Positions 28,112-38,670 of a DNA stretch of 64,000 nucleotides are shown piece after piece (position 1 is the stretch's first letter; every line of letters starts with the position of its first letter). Source of the DNA: JTS-RE37 sp963756115 (lineage in GTDB: Bacteria; Bacteroidota; Bacteroidia; Flavobacteriales; Flavobacteriaceae); NCBI GenBank assembly GCA_963756115.1, contig CAVWMN010000003.1, forward strand, positions 186,001 through 250,000. Reading direction: 5' to 3'. Below the pieces are notes generated by a model, which worked only from the letters and a program-made list of their open reading frames with translations, did not search any database and was not told where the DNA came from. Made by a program: the position numbers and the translations under genes.

Positions 28112-31100
28112 ATGACTCAGAAACTTCAGTATGTATTGATGTTTGCAGCACTGCTATGCTTTCATGACCTGGCAGCCCAAACAGTATCCGGCACGGTTAC
28201 GGATGAAACCGGAACCCCTTTGCCAGGCGTGAATGTCGTGGAAAAGGGTACCACCAATGGAACATCTACCGATTTTGATGGTAATTATGTTATCAGTGTT
28301 TCCAATGCTTCAGCCACCCTGGTTTATTCATCGCTGGGATTCACTACGATGGAGATGGCACTGAACGGGCGATCCACTATCAATGTTACCCTTGCAGAGG
28401 ATGCCGAACAACTGGGAGAGGTTGTGGTAACGGCCCTCGGGATCCGCAAGGAAACCAAGGCCCTGGGGTATTCCCTGACAGAAGTCGGCGGCGAGGAGAT
28501 ATCCACCATCAAGCAACCCAATGCCATCAACTCGCTCCAGGGCAAGATCGCCGGGGTTAACATAACCCAAAATGCAACGGGCGCGGCTGGCTCCAGCCGG
28601 GTGGTGATTCGGGGAGCAAGCTCTTTATCAGGTGATAACCAACCTCTGTATATTGTTGACGGTATCCCCATCGGCAATGATAACAACGGATCAGCCGGTT
28701 TATGGGGTGGTTCAGACGGGGGAGATGGCATATCCAGTATCAACCCGGATGATATCGAATCGATCAGTGTCCTGAAAGGGGGTGCGGCTTCCGCCTTATA
28801 TGGTTCACGGGCCGCTGGGGGGGTTATTATTGTAACCACCAAATCAGGCAGCGATCAGGAAGGGTTCGGCGTAGAATTCAGCAGTTCCGTAACCTTTGAC
28901 AATGTTGATACTTCCCTCCAGGATTTCCAGACGGAATATGGGCAGGGTACCCAGGGAAGGAAGCCTGCCAATACTGCCGAAGCACTGGACCTTGGGTTAA
29001 CATCATGGGGAGCACGGCTGGACGGTTCCCTTGTCCCGCAATGGGATGGTGTGTCCAGGCCATACGCTTATGTAGGAAGTAACCTCGACCATTTCTACAG
29101 GACTGGTACTACCTTTATCAATACGGTAGCCCTCACCAGCGGATCGGAGAAGGTAAATTACAGGTTGTCTGCCTCGGACCTAACCAACAACGACGTAATG
29201 CCTAATTCTGGTTTGAACAGAAAATCATTTTCCCTTAGCAGCGGGGCCACCTTGGCGGAACGGCTGACCACGCAGGTGAATGCACAGTATATTATTGAGA
29301 ACGTCAACAACAGGCCCAGGCTCTCTGATGCACCCGGCAACGGCAACTTCACGGTGGCCAATCTCTCACCCAACGTAGATGTTCGGTTTATGCAGCCAGG
29401 AGCGAATCCGGATGGAACAGAACGCAGGTACTCTAATAATACCTTTTCACAAAACCCGTATTTCGCGGCTTATAATTTCCGGAATGAAGATACCAAAAAC
29501 CGAATCATTGCCTCCACTACCCTGCGGTATGATATACTGGACTGGTTATATATTTCGGGGCGTGCCGGGATAGACCACCAGACCATCAACCGAACATCAG
29601 TTGAACCCTATGGTACAGCTTACAAACCATTGGGGGGCATGAATCTGGAAGAACGGAGATATACACAGGTAGATGCCGACCTGATTTTGGGATTGGAGAA
29701 GGATATCACGGATAAATTTGCCACTACGGCATTTGTGGGAGTCAATAAGAACCAGATCAAAGCAGAAAATCTCAATTTGGGAGGGAATGATTTTATTGTA
29801 CCCGGATTGGAAGATATTGGCAACCTTGCCATTCAAAGCAGGAGCAGGTTCTTTAGCGAGCGTAAAATCGGATCTGTATACGGATCCGTAGAGTTGTCAT
29901 GGGACAGGTGGGCTTACCTCACATTTACCGGCAGGAACGACTGGTTTTCCACCCTGTCCTTCCCCGGGAAAACCACCCCTAACAATGATTTTTACCCATC
30001 GGTCAATGCAAGTTTGATTCTTTCGGATGCCTTTGAGATGCCCGAACCGGTTAGCTTCCTCAAACTGCGCGGTGGCTATTCCGAAGTTGCAGGTGGTGCC
30101 CAGGATGCGTACCAGTTAGCGCTGACCTATGAAATATTTGGCCAGAGCTTCCTCGGCCAACCTTTGGGCAGGGTTAACGGAGGAACCGTCCCCAATGCCA
30201 ATTTGGTTCCCTTCAGCAAAACGGAACTGGAGGTGGGTCTCGATGCACGGTTTTTCAACAACCGGCTATCGCTCGATATCGCCCTATACACCAACGAAAC
30301 AACCAAGGATATAGTGGATGTATCCACATCTGTATTTTCCGGTTACGGAGCGGCCAAGGCTAATATCGGCAAGGTGGAGAACCAGGGGGTAGAAGTGTTG
30401 CTTTCCGGCTCCCCGCTCCGTACAGAAAACTTTAACTGGACAACCACCCTGAACGGATCCTATAACAAGGGCAAGGTGCTGGCTACAAATGAAGATAATG
30501 CTGATGTAAACCTCGATGAACCACGAACGCAAAATGTGCGTATCACCCATGTTGTAGGAGAGGCTTATGGCACCATAGTGGGCGTTTCATATGACCGCGA
30601 TGAGAGTGGCAATATCCGGTATGACATTAACAGTGACGGGGTGCCGCTGGCAGTGGAAGGAGAACGAAAAATACTCGGTGAAGGAGTGCCGCCGCTAACC
30701 CTGGGCTTTACAAATACATTTTCGTATAAGAACTTCAGCCTTAATTTTCTGATTGATGGTAAATTCGGTGGACAGATATTTTCAGGGACCAATACGGTCC
30801 TCTACGGGAACGGGCTGCACAAAGCTACTCTGGAAGGCAGGGAGAATGGTCTTACAGTCTCGGGTATCGATGCGGCTACAGACCAACCCTTTACCACCAC
30901 AGTGGCACCGGAATTTCTTCAGAACTATTACGGAGAGATCAATGATATAGCCGAAGAATTTGTGGAAGATTCGGATTATATAAAATTCAGACAAATGAGT
31001 TTAGGGTATACACTTCCCAACCAGTTCCTGGACAATACCTTTTTAACAAGTGTCAATATCCAGTTGATCGCGTCCAACCTTTTCTATATTAAAAGAAGTG

Positions 31101-31213
31101 TGGACAACATTGATCCCGAGAGTGCCTATAATGTGAGTAATTCACAAGGCCTTGAGTATTTCGGTGTCCCGTCGACAAGAAGTTATGGTTTAAATTTAAA
31201 TGTTAAGTTTTAA
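28112..31213 (+). CDS. SusC/RagA-type TonB-linked outer membrane protein
   Basis: Outer-membrane active transporter of 1033 residues. The signal peptide ends at about residue 22 (LAAQ). A CarboxypepD_reg-like domain follows (SGTVTDETGTPLPGVNV...). The plug contains GTAAGSSRVVIRGASS-like sequence, and YIVDGIPI is a SusC hallmark. A long beta-barrel follows and ends in an aromatic residue (NVKF). It pairs with the SusD-like gene 10 bp downstream to import an oligosaccharide or another large nutrient. No glycoside hydrolase or hybrid sensor lies next to it, so the substrate cannot be inferred. Confidence 0.95.
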   Translation: MTQKLQYVLMFAALLCFHDLAAQTVSGTVTDETGTPLPGVNVVEKGTTNGTSTDFDGNYVISVSNASATLVYSSLGFTTMEMALNGRSTINVTLAEDAEQLGEVVVTALGIRKETKALGYSLTEVGGEEISTIKQPNAINSLQGKIAGVNITQNATGAAGSSRVVIRGASSLSGDNQPLYIVDGIPIGNDNNGSAGLWGGSDGGDGISSINPDDIESISVLKGGAASALYGSRAAGGVIIVTTKSGSDQEGFGVEFSSSVTFDNVDTSLQDFQTEYGQGTQGRKPANTAEALDLGLTSWGARLDGSLVPQWDGVSRPYAYVGSNLDHFYRTGTTFINTVALTSGSEKVNYRLSASDLTNNDVMPNSGLNRKSFSLSSGATLAERLTTQVNAQYIIENVNNRPRLSDAPGNGNFTVANLSPNVDVRFMQPGANPDGTERRYSNNTFSQNPYFAAYNFRNEDTKNRIIASTTLRYDILDWLYISGRAGIDHQTINRTSVEPYGTAYKPLGGMNLEERRYTQVDADLILGLEKDITDKFATTAFVGVNKNQIKAENLNLGGNDFIVPGLEDIGNLAIQSRSRFFSERKIGSVYGSVELSWDRWAYLTFTGRNDWFSTLSFPGKTTPNNDFYPSVNASLILSDAFEMPEPVSFLKLRGGYSEVAGGAQDAYQLALTYEIFGQSFLGQPLGRVNGGTVPNANLVPFSKTELEVGLDARFFNNRLSLDIALYTNETTKDIVDVSTSVFSGYGAAKANIGKVENQGVEVLLSGSPLRTENFNWTTTLNGSYNKGKVLATNEDNADVNLDEPRTQNVRITHVVGEAYGTIVGVSYDRDESGNIRYDINSDGVPLAVEGERKILGEGVPPLTLGFTNTFSYKNFSLNFLIDGKFGGQIFSGTNTVLYGNGLHKATLEGRENGLTVSGIDAATDQPFTTTVAPEFLQNYYGEINDIAEEFVEDSDYIKFRQMSLGYTLPNQFLDNTFLTSVNIQLIASNLFYIKRSVDNIDPESAYNVSNSQGLEYFGVPSTRSYGLNLNVKF

Positions 31214-31223
31214 AAAATAAGTT

Positions 31224-32699
31224 ATGAAAAAATCGATATATATAGCATTATTCACGCTTATTCTAGGCGCCTGTGACAAGGGTTTTGAAGATGTGAATGT
31301 TGATCCCACAAAACCTGTGCAGGTAGCTGTTTCCACCAAGCTGACTGCAACCCAAAAATTTATATCCAGTGAACGCTACGACAACTGGCGGGCTAACCTC
31401 ATCTACCAATCTACCATGATGCAACACCTTGCCACTACGGCCGGATACTGGTCAGGGGACAAATATACCTGGAACAAGGGCTATGCCTCTTCCCTCATTG
31501 ACAGGTATTACGGAAATGCGGTTAAAAGCGTGGAAGACATGCTGGTGCAACTGGAGACTGAAAATGCCCCTGCAGAAATGAAGGCTATTACCCGGATCAT
31601 GCGCGTGTATATCTATTCCAGGCTCACTGATCTTTACGGGGACGTTCCCTATAGCGAAGCGGGAAAGGCAGTCATAGAAGGGATATTATTGCCCAGGTAT
31701 GATGCACAAAGTGAAATCTACCCGGACCTCTTAAAGGAACTGGAAGAATCAGCAGCCGATCTGGGCACCGGGACTTCTGGTTTCGGTGCGGCTGACCTCA
31801 TCTACCAGGGAGATCAGTCCAAATGGAAGAAGCTGGCAAATTCCCTTATGCTCAGGCTTGGTTTCCGCCTGATCAAGGTAGATGCCGCGGCTTCACAGGC
31901 CTGGGTTACCAAGGCAATCGCCGGGGGGGTAATGGAATCCAATGCAGATATATTTTACCTGCAGCATGACCCTGAGAATAACAGGAATGGAAATAGCGAG
32001 GCATTTGATGCAGATGGTAACCAACGGATGAGCAAAACGTTTATCGATTTTTTACAGGGCGATCCAAGATTGCCAGTCCTTGCTTCCCGGAGAAGTGATG
32101 ACAGTACCGATCCCGCAGACCTCAAAGGCTTGCCTAATGGCCTGGATTCGAACCTGCTTCTGGAAAGTACGGGGGAAGAAAATACAGATGCGTATGCCTG
32201 GCCCAATCCAATTATCAGGAACTTTGAAGACCCCATGTTCTTTCAATCCTATGCCGAGGTTGAATTTATGCTGGCAGAGGCTGCCGTACGGTGGGGATTA
32301 GCCGGTGGTGATCCGGAACCCCATTATAATGCCGGGGTACGGGCGGCCATGAAAATGCTGGAACTTTACGGGCCGGAGGCCACTATAGCAGATGCCGATA
32401 TCGATGCGTATCTGGCCGCGAACCCCTTCGATGCCGCAAATGCTATCGAACAGATCAATACGCAGTACTGGGCCGCTACCTTCCTGAATGAATATGAAGC
32501 CTTTGCCAACTGGAGGCGCACCGGGTTTCCGGTATTAACCCCGGTGGTGTATCCTGGCAATGAAACAGGGGGTACTATTCCCAGGAGGCTGACCTACCCT
32601 GAAAGCGAACAAAGCAATAACCCGGAGAATTACGCAGCTGCCATCGCAGCACAGGGTCCGGATGTGCTTACTACCCGGGTTTGGTGGGATGTTGAATAA
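31224..32699 (+). CDS. SusD-like nutrient-binding lipoprotein
   Basis: Surface lipoprotein of 491 residues that caps the SusC transporter and binds its substrate. The lipoprotein signal ends in LGAC with C17. The opening VDPTKPVQV and the tetratricopeptide-like helices with YQSTMMQHLA, RLTDLYGDVPYSEA and SLMLRLGFRL fit the SusD-like_2 branch rather than classic starch SusD. The last part, WWDVE, is also common in this branch. It is separated by 10 bp from susC, so both are one transcript. Confidence 0.93.
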   Translation: MKKSIYIALFTLILGACDKGFEDVNVDPTKPVQVAVSTKLTATQKFISSERYDNWRANLIYQSTMMQHLATTAGYWSGDKYTWNKGYASSLIDRYYGNAVKSVEDMLVQLETENAPAEMKAITRIMRVYIYSRLTDLYGDVPYSEAGKAVIEGILLPRYDAQSEIYPDLLKELEESAADLGTGTSGFGAADLIYQGDQSKWKKLANSLMLRLGFRLIKVDAAASQAWVTKAIAGGVMESNADIFYLQHDPENNRNGNSEAFDADGNQRMSKTFIDFLQGDPRLPVLASRRSDDSTDPADLKGLPNGLDSNLLLESTGEENTDAYAWPNPIIRNFEDPMFFQSYAEVEFMLAEAAVRWGLAGGDPEPHYNAGVRAAMKMLELYGPEATIADADIDAYLAANPFDAANAIEQINTQYWAATFLNEYEAFANWRRTGFPVLTPVVYPGNETGGTIPRRLTYPESEQSNNPENYAAAIAAQGPDVLTTRVWWDVE

Positions 32700-32747
32700 A
32701 CAACATTTAGTAGCAGGCAATAATACGGGTAAGATCTAATGTTAAAA

Positions 32748-32769
32748 AAAGGAGGGGAAACTCTCCTTT
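32748..32769 (+). terminator. Hairpin after the SusD-like gene, possible attenuator
   Basis: AAAGGAG (32748-32754) pairs with CTCCTTT (32763-32769) across an 8-nt loop, followed by TTTGTTG rather than a full T-run. It may partly terminate transcription before the FG-GAP gene. Confidence 0.35.
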
Positions 32770-32792
32770 GTTGCAGTATAAATTGATAATGT

Positions 32793-35700
32793 ATGTTTTT
32801 CCACAGTCCATTGAGGACCCGGGCAGGGATTACGTGTCTTTTGCTGCTGGGCCTGTTTGCCACCGCCCAACAGCCCAAACGCTTTACCTTCTTAAATTCC
32901 GGGCAGACAGGAATTGACTTTACTAATAAGGTCAGGGATTCCAAAGACAGGAACATCCTCCTGTATTCCAATTTTTATGGGGGCGCAGGGGTGGGTGTCG
33001 GAGACTTCAATGGGGATGGGCTGCAGGACATATATTTCGCAGGGAACCTGGTCCCGGACCAGTTATACTTCAACGAGGGAGGACTTTCTTTTAAGCAGGC
33101 GACGAAAAATGCAGGTATAAAGGATGATGGAGGATGGTCTACCGGGGTCACTGTAGCGGATGTTGACAATGACGGGGATTTAGATATATATGTAAGTCGG
33201 GAATTATACGATGACAGACCGGATCTTAGGGCCAATTTATTGTATATCAATACGGGCGATGGAACTTTTACGGAAGAAGCGGAAAAATATGGGGTAGCGG
33301 ATACCCAACGGACGCGCCATGCCACTTTTTTCGATTATGATAAGGATGGCTTTGCAGATCTTCTCCTGCTAACACAGCCGCCAAATCCTGGCAGCTATTC
33401 CAAATTATCAGGCAGTACCCTACTCCTTCCTGAATACCATTTGAAGCTACTGAAAAATACCGGCAAGGGGTCCTTTACGGAGGTAAGCCGGCAAGCCGGG
33501 ATACAAAAGACCGGCTTTCCCAATGCGGTATCGGCAAGTGACCTCAATGGTGACGGGTGGACGGACCTCTATATCGCCAATGATTTTTACGCGCCGGATT
33601 TTCTTTACATAAACAACAAGGACGGAACATTCACAAACACTATCGATTCGGCAATGGGCCATATCCCCTACTACAGCATGGGGGTGGATGTTGCGGATAT
33701 CAATAATGATGCTTTACCCGATGTTTTCGTGGTTGATATGGTGGCAGAGGATAATTTCAGGCTGAAGTCGAATATGAGCGGGATGAATCCTGATGCGTTC
33801 TGGAAGGTTGTAAAGGAAGGTGGGCATTACCAATATATGTACAATGCCCTGCAACTGAATAACGGCAATGACACTTTTAGTGACATCGCTCAAATAACAG
33901 GGATGGCTGCCACGGACTGGAGCTGGTCTAATCTTATAGCCGATTTGGACAATGACGGCTTGAAGGACGCCTATATAACCAACGGGTTATTGCATGATAT
34001 CCGTAATACAGATGCCGATAAACGGGTAGGTCAATATATTACGGATACAGCCAATGAATGGGTACGAAACAACCCTGGCGGAGGGGATGTTTCCATATGG
34101 GATATCCTGGATCTGGACAAGACAATTTCCCTGATGCCATCCCAGCCCCTGCAAAATTATGCTTTTAAAAACAAGGGAAAAATGCTGTTTGAAAAGGTGA
34201 TGGAAGAATGGGGCCTTACTGACACCTCTTTTTCCAATGGATCAGCCTTTGCTGATTTTGATAATGACGGTGACCTGGACCTGGTCGTAAATAATATCAA
34301 CCAAAAGGCATTTCTGTACAGAAATAACTCGGAATCGCTCCCCGATGCCAATTATCTCAGGGTATGGCTGACTGATAAACACCACAGGACGACGTTTGGA
34401 ACGAAGGTAAAAATTTATACCGGGGGGGAGATGCAGTTTTACGAATCGACCAATGTCCGGGGGATCTATTCCACCAGTGAACAGGCAGTACATTTCGGAA
34501 TGGGTAGCAGGGAAGTTGCAGACAGCCTTGTAGTCCTATGGCCCAACGGGAAAAAAACGGTGATACCCAATCTGCGTACAAATCAGTTAGTTAATCTGGA
34601 CATGGACCAGGCTGAAGCGGCCCACAGTGAAGACACCATGCAAAAAAAGCTGCTTTTTACGCATCAGGTACCGGCTCCAATACCCTATAAACACCAGGAA
34701 AACGATTTTGACGATTACCGGTACCAGGTACTGCTTCCCCATAAACTATCTCAGTTTGGACCTGCACTTGCCATAGGGGATGTTAACAATGATGGGCTGC
34801 AGGATATCTTCATAGGAGGGGCGACAGGTTTTGAGGCTGTCCTCTTCCGCCAGGACGCGGCTGGAGGCTTTTCTCATAGTTCATTGGCACTATGGAAAAA
34901 GGAAGCACCCTATGAGGATGTAGACGCCCTGTTCGTGGATGTAAACGGCGATGGATTCCAGGATCTGTATGTGGTTAGCGGGGGGAACGAATACCCGGCC
35001 AACGACCTGCATTATGTAGATCGCCTATACCTGAACGATGGTACCGGCAATTTCTCAAAAGGCGCCATCCTAAACGTAGGCCGCATGAGTGGCTCCAGGG
35101 TCGTAGCCGCTGATTATGACCAGGATGGCGACACAGACCTGTTCGTTGGCGGGAGGATTGTTCCACATCAATACCCATTGCCGGCAACAAGTATGTTGCT
35201 GATCAATGAAAACGGACAGTTAGAAAACCGGACAGAGCTTCTGGCACCAGAACTTATAAATATCGGGATGGTTACGGATGCTGCCTGGACTGATTATGAT
35301 TCAGACGGAGATACGGATCTGGTGGTTGTGGGGGAATGGATGCCTGTTACCATCCTGAAAAATGAAAATGGAAAATTATCCAAAGCTGCTGTACCCACAC
35401 TGGAACGGACAACCGGCTGGTGGTTCAGCCTGGACCAGGGGGATTTTGACAAGGACGGGGATATGGACCTGGTAGCAGGGAACCTTGGCCTGAATTATAA
35501 ATATAAAACATCTCCTGAAAAACCCTTTGATATCTACTTCAACGATTTTGACACCAATGGCCTGGGGGATATTGTACTGGGTTACTATAACGGGGATAAA
35601 CATTATCCGTTACGGGGTTTTTCCTGTTCGGCTCAGCAAGTCCCTGGACTAAAACAGGCTATAGGAAAGTACGATATTTTCGCTTCCATGGAGATTGACG

Positions 35701-36131
35701 CCGTCTATGGTAGTGAAAACCTCGCCAATTCCCTGCATTACAAAGCCGATACTTTTGCCTCTTCTTACATTGAAAATCTGGGAGGAGGTGCGTTTACCAT
35801 TAGTGCCTTACCCCGGGAAGCTCAACTTTCCAATATAAATGATATTAGCATAGCCGATTTTGATGGGGACAGGAATATGGATTTGCTGGTGACCGGGAAC
35901 CTTTTTGTATCTGAAATAGAAACACCCCGGAACGATGCTGGAACCGGCCTGCTTCTTTTGGGCAACGGGAACGGGGAATTTAAGCCTGTCCCCGGCAAGG
36001 ATAGTGGATTTCTCACCCGCGGGGATTCCCGCAAAATGCTGCCGGGGCTGGTAGGGGGTATGCCTGTGATTTGGGTGGCCAACAATAATGGTGCACTGCA
36101 GGTTTTTTACAGGTCAAAGGAATTGCATTAG
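32793..36131 (+). CDS. FG-GAP/VCBS repeat protein with ASPIC/UnbV domain
   Basis: Large exported protein of 1112 residues with a signal peptide (to about FATAQ). The first half (about 50-460) and the second half (about 640-1100) are FG-GAP/VCBS propeller repeats with calcium-type loops such as GDFNGDGLQDIYFAG, ADVDNDGDLDIYV and DLNGDGWTDLYIA. Between them, at about 515-605, lies an ASPIC/UnbV domain (GTKVKIYTGGEMQ, NVRGIYSTSEQ, LVVLWPNG). Proteins of this type often follow SusC/SusD pairs in Bacteroidota and may bind surface glycans or act in adhesion. It lies 93 bp after the SusD-like gene. Function is inferred from family and context only. Confidence 0.88.
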   Translation: MFFHSPLRTRAGITCLLLLGLFATAQQPKRFTFLNSGQTGIDFTNKVRDSKDRNILLYSNFYGGAGVGVGDFNGDGLQDIYFAGNLVPDQLYFNEGGLSFKQATKNAGIKDDGGWSTGVTVADVDNDGDLDIYVSRELYDDRPDLRANLLYINTGDGTFTEEAEKYGVADTQRTRHATFFDYDKDGFADLLLLTQPPNPGSYSKLSGSTLLLPEYHLKLLKNTGKGSFTEVSRQAGIQKTGFPNAVSASDLNGDGWTDLYIANDFYAPDFLYINNKDGTFTNTIDSAMGHIPYYSMGVDVADINNDALPDVFVVDMVAEDNFRLKSNMSGMNPDAFWKVVKEGGHYQYMYNALQLNNGNDTFSDIAQITGMAATDWSWSNLIADLDNDGLKDAYITNGLLHDIRNTDADKRVGQYITDTANEWVRNNPGGGDVSIWDILDLDKTISLMPSQPLQNYAFKNKGKMLFEKVMEEWGLTDTSFSNGSAFADFDNDGDLDLVVNNINQKAFLYRNNSESLPDANYLRVWLTDKHHRTTFGTKVKIYTGGEMQFYESTNVRGIYSTSEQAVHFGMGSREVADSLVVLWPNGKKTVIPNLRTNQLVNLDMDQAEAAHSEDTMQKKLLFTHQVPAPIPYKHQENDFDDYRYQVLLPHKLSQFGPALAIGDVNNDGLQDIFIGGATGFEAVLFRQDAAGGFSHSSLALWKKEAPYEDVDALFVDVNGDGFQDLYVVSGGNEYPANDLHYVDRLYLNDGTGNFSKGAILNVGRMSGSRVVAADYDQDGDTDLFVGGRIVPHQYPLPATSMLLINENGQLENRTELLAPELINIGMVTDAAWTDYDSDGDTDLVVVGEWMPVTILKNENGKLSKAAVPTLERTTGWWFSLDQGDFDKDGDMDLVAGNLGLNYKYKTSPEKPFDIYFNDFDTNGLGDIVLGYYNGDKHYPLRGFSCSAQQVPGLKQAIGKYDIFASMEIDAVYGSENLANSLHYKADTFASSYIENLGGGAFTISALPREAQLSNINDISIADFDGDRNMDLLVTGNLFVSEIETPRNDAGTGLLLLGNGNGEFKPVPGKDSGFLTRGDSRKMLPGLVGGMPVIWVANNNGALQVFYRSKELH

Positions 36132-36408
36132 CAGAACTACAATGAAGCGCCCCCTATTTTTTTATGGGGTACTGCAATACGCAAATTACAGTAAGATTCG
36201 GGTAATTAATACACTCTTAGCTTCCAACTATATAATAATCCTTCATTCTTTCGGAAATCTAAACTAGCTTTAGGACGGTGTTGCAATCCAGCACTGTTTC
36301 CATAACGTTATGGCATCTGCATTTCGTCATTTCAATATGGAAAGTTCCTACCATGGATTGGTCAGATCGTGATTCCCCTCTTATCATACACACCTAAAAT
36401 TTATTGTT

Positions 36409-37188
36409 ATGGAACATTTTCAGAATTTGAAATCTCTTTTCGGGCGGGTACCCCATGGTATTTTTGGCAACTTTGTACCCCATCAGACCCGCGTTTTTAA
36501 GTCGGGTATGGCCCTGTATGTCCTGGGGGCGATGTTCCTGCTCCTGTCCGGTTGTAAATCGAGCACGGTATTATTGGCGAACTTTAAAAATGACTCTGTG
36601 GGCTCCCCCCCGGCCAGCGCGCAGCCGACAGGGACGGTGACTGTTAAATCGGGCTCGGGTACCATCCAGGTAGTATCGGCTCCGGCAGTGGGAATGCCAG
36701 CGAATAACTGGTGTATGATCAGCCACCCACTTGTCCAAACGGATCCAACAGAACTCACGGGGAATTTTACGCAGTTTGGATTGGGGAATTATGGAATTCT
36801 TGCCAGCCTTCACATACCAAAAGGCAGTGGCGTTGTAACCGTACAGTTTGAAGCTTCCAGCCAAAGCCCCTTACCATTTGGTCCCTTCCTTCATGTGGAT
36901 TTTATGCCGGAAGGTGATGTAAGGATAGACGACAGCAATGTGCGATTCGGATCCTTCCCCAGGGATGAAAATTTTGTGCTGTCTGTTAGCCTTGTCATTA
37001 CCCAGACAAGTGCAACGGCCGAAATTTCCCTCCTGGGTGGCAATGCGTCCGGCAGCATCAATACTACGGTACAGTCTAATGTCCTCCCGCTGGCACGGCA
37101 ATTTGGTGCAGTAAAATTTTGGGTGGGCTTTCAACATAATGGAACCCTGTTTGTAGACGACATCCTTGTAACCCGAAAAAATCCCTGA
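36409..37188 (+). CDS. Unknown probable lipoprotein
   Basis: Predicted exported protein of 259 residues, or 226 if translation starts at the ATG at 36508. The second start gives a short lipoprotein signal (MALYVLGAMFLLLSGC). The first ATG would place 33 extra residues before the hydrophobic segment. The mature part is beta-rich with many G, S, T and V residues (TGTVTVKSGSGTIQVV) and could be a jelly-roll or concanavalin-like fold, but I do not recognise a family. It follows the SusC/SusD/FG-GAP genes after a 277-bp gap and may belong to the same locus. Confidence 0.6.
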   Translation: MEHFQNLKSLFGRVPHGIFGNFVPHQTRVFKSGMALYVLGAMFLLLSGCKSSTVLLANFKNDSVGSPPASAQPTGTVTVKSGSGTIQVVSAPAVGMPANNWCMISHPLVQTDPTELTGNFTQFGLGNYGILASLHIPKGSGVVTVQFEASSQSPLPFGPFLHVDFMPEGDVRIDDSNVRFGSFPRDENFVLSVSLVITQTSATAEISLLGGNASGSINTTVQSNVLPLARQFGAVKFWVGFQHNGTLFVDDILVTRKNP

Positions 37189-37542
37189 CCTGTAAACCCG
37201 GGGGCATATGGAAATAAAAAAACAGGTATAAAACCAGTATACCAGGGGTACCTGCCCGGGCTGCCGTATGACCTTCAGCAAGTTTTGCCCTGTTAAAAAA
37301 GTGGGCAGTACAGTGGCAGTTCGCAGTATTACAGGTTCAATGTTTCAATGGACTACATCTGTTAATTAGAAATTTTTCGGTCTATTTTTATTTTTGTAGG
37401 AAATCAAGCGGTTTTCACGCAGGTCAAAAGACCGCTGCTTACTAATAACTGCGACTGCCAACTTTAAAAAAACAGGATTGCTTTCCCTGCTGCCCCCGGG
37501 AAAGACTAAAGACCATAGATTAACTTTTTATCCCTTTTTTTT

Positions 37543-37690
37543 CTTGTCCAAAAAGGAATACAAAAAAGACACCTTCTCCGCAGGTATTTTTCCGCACAGC
37601 GGAAAACCGGCTCAGAAACTTCGCCACCACGCCTTGACGTGGCGGTACCATTCGAAGCTTTCTTCGCCTATACTTCGGATAAGGGTAGCC
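37543..37690 (+). repeat. Dispersed element, copy 1
   Basis: About 148-bp element with internal hairpins: TTCCGC/GCGGAA, CACGCC/GGCGTG and CGAAG/CTTCG. It begins CTTGTCCAAAAAGG and ends GGGTAGCC. This copy has small substitutions and is followed by a second module shared with copy 2. Confidence 0.85.
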
Positions 37691-37871
37691 TTTGGGTTCA
37701 ACGTTCAATGCTTCACTAGCGTTCAGCATGACAAAGATCCGGCAAGAAGTACCAATCAGAGAGTTCCCCTCCCGGGAGGGGATTAAGGGGTGGGTAAAGC
37801 GTAGTACGAAGGAGGAAGTAGAGAAAAACGGTCAGTGCTACTTAAGGGGATTTCTTTTTCATCCCTTTTTG

Positions 37872-38018
37872 CTTGTCCAAAAAGGAATGCAAAAAAGACA
37901 CCTTCTCCGCAGGTATTTTCCGCACAGCGGAAAACCGGATCAGAAACTTCGCCACCACGCCTTGGCGTGGCGGTACCCCTCGAAGGTTTCTTCGCCTATA
38001 CATCGGATAATGGTAGCC
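37872..38018 (+). repeat. Dispersed element, copy 2
   Basis: Tandem partner of copy 1 at an offset of 329 bp, with nearly identical flanks including the block TTTGGGTTCAACGTTCAATG and a CCCCTCCCGGGAGGGG palindrome. Confidence 0.85.
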
Positions 38019-38199
38019 TTTGGGTTCAACGTTCAATGCTTCACTAGCGTTCAGCATGACAAAGATCCGGCAAGAAGTACCAATCAGAGAGTTCCCCTCC
38101 CGGGAGGGGATTAAGGGGTGGGTAAAGCGTAGTACGAAGGAGGAAGTAGAGAAAAATGGTCAGTGCTACTTAAGGGGATTCCTTTTTCATCCCTTTTTG

Positions 38200-38348
38200 C
38201 TTGTCCAAAAAGGAATGCAAAAAAGACACCTTCTCCGCAGGTATTTTTCCGCACAGCGGAAAACCGGCTCAGAAACTTCGCCACCACGCCAATGCTTGGA
38301 GGTAACCCACGAAGCTTTCTTCGCTAATACTTCGCATAAGGGTAGCCT
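38200..38348 (+). repeat. Dispersed element, copy 3
   Basis: Third unit of the local tandem array, offset 328 bp from copy 2. Its right half diverges: the CACGCC/GGCGTG hairpin is lost (AATGCTTGGAGG) but the CGAAG/CTTCG hairpin remains. Confidence 0.8.
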
Positions 38349-38502
38349 TGCCCTCCACTATTTGACCGGCCAGGCCATTACCCCTACTTAATTTGAAAAA
38401 GCAAAATTTCCGCGTAGCTCCTCCCATGGCTTGGGAGGGTAAATACTGCGGACTGCGACTGCCAACTTAAAAAGGATATTTCTAAATACCGCTTGCGGGC
38501 TT

Positions 38503-38517
38503 GGGGTTCTTAACCCC
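38503..38517 (+). repeat. GGGG/CCCC hairpin, copy 1
   Basis: GGGGTT-CTT-AACCCC, a 6-bp stem. It is followed by the conserved AAGTTA and TGCAAA words of the family. Confidence 0.7.
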
Positions 38518-38670
38518 CCCCGATTTTAAGTTAGCGGGACTTACTGCAAATTACATGCGGATTAGTTCCTAAGATTTAAATTTATTGGAATTCGCATAAT
38601 GCCCGGGGTTTGCGCTAGTCTCTCCTGGAAAAAGGTTAGAGACATCCATGGTTTTTTTTATCCCTTTTTG

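Noticed and set aside
36150..36172. CCCC...GGGG pair around a T-run after the FG-GAP gene
   Set aside because: The stem is only 4 bp and the T-run is in the loop, so it is not a convincing terminator.
37478..38391. Several short frames reading FLLVQKGMQKR and similar
   Set aside because: They come from the dispersed element, occur in more than one frame, and recur in other islands with different tails.
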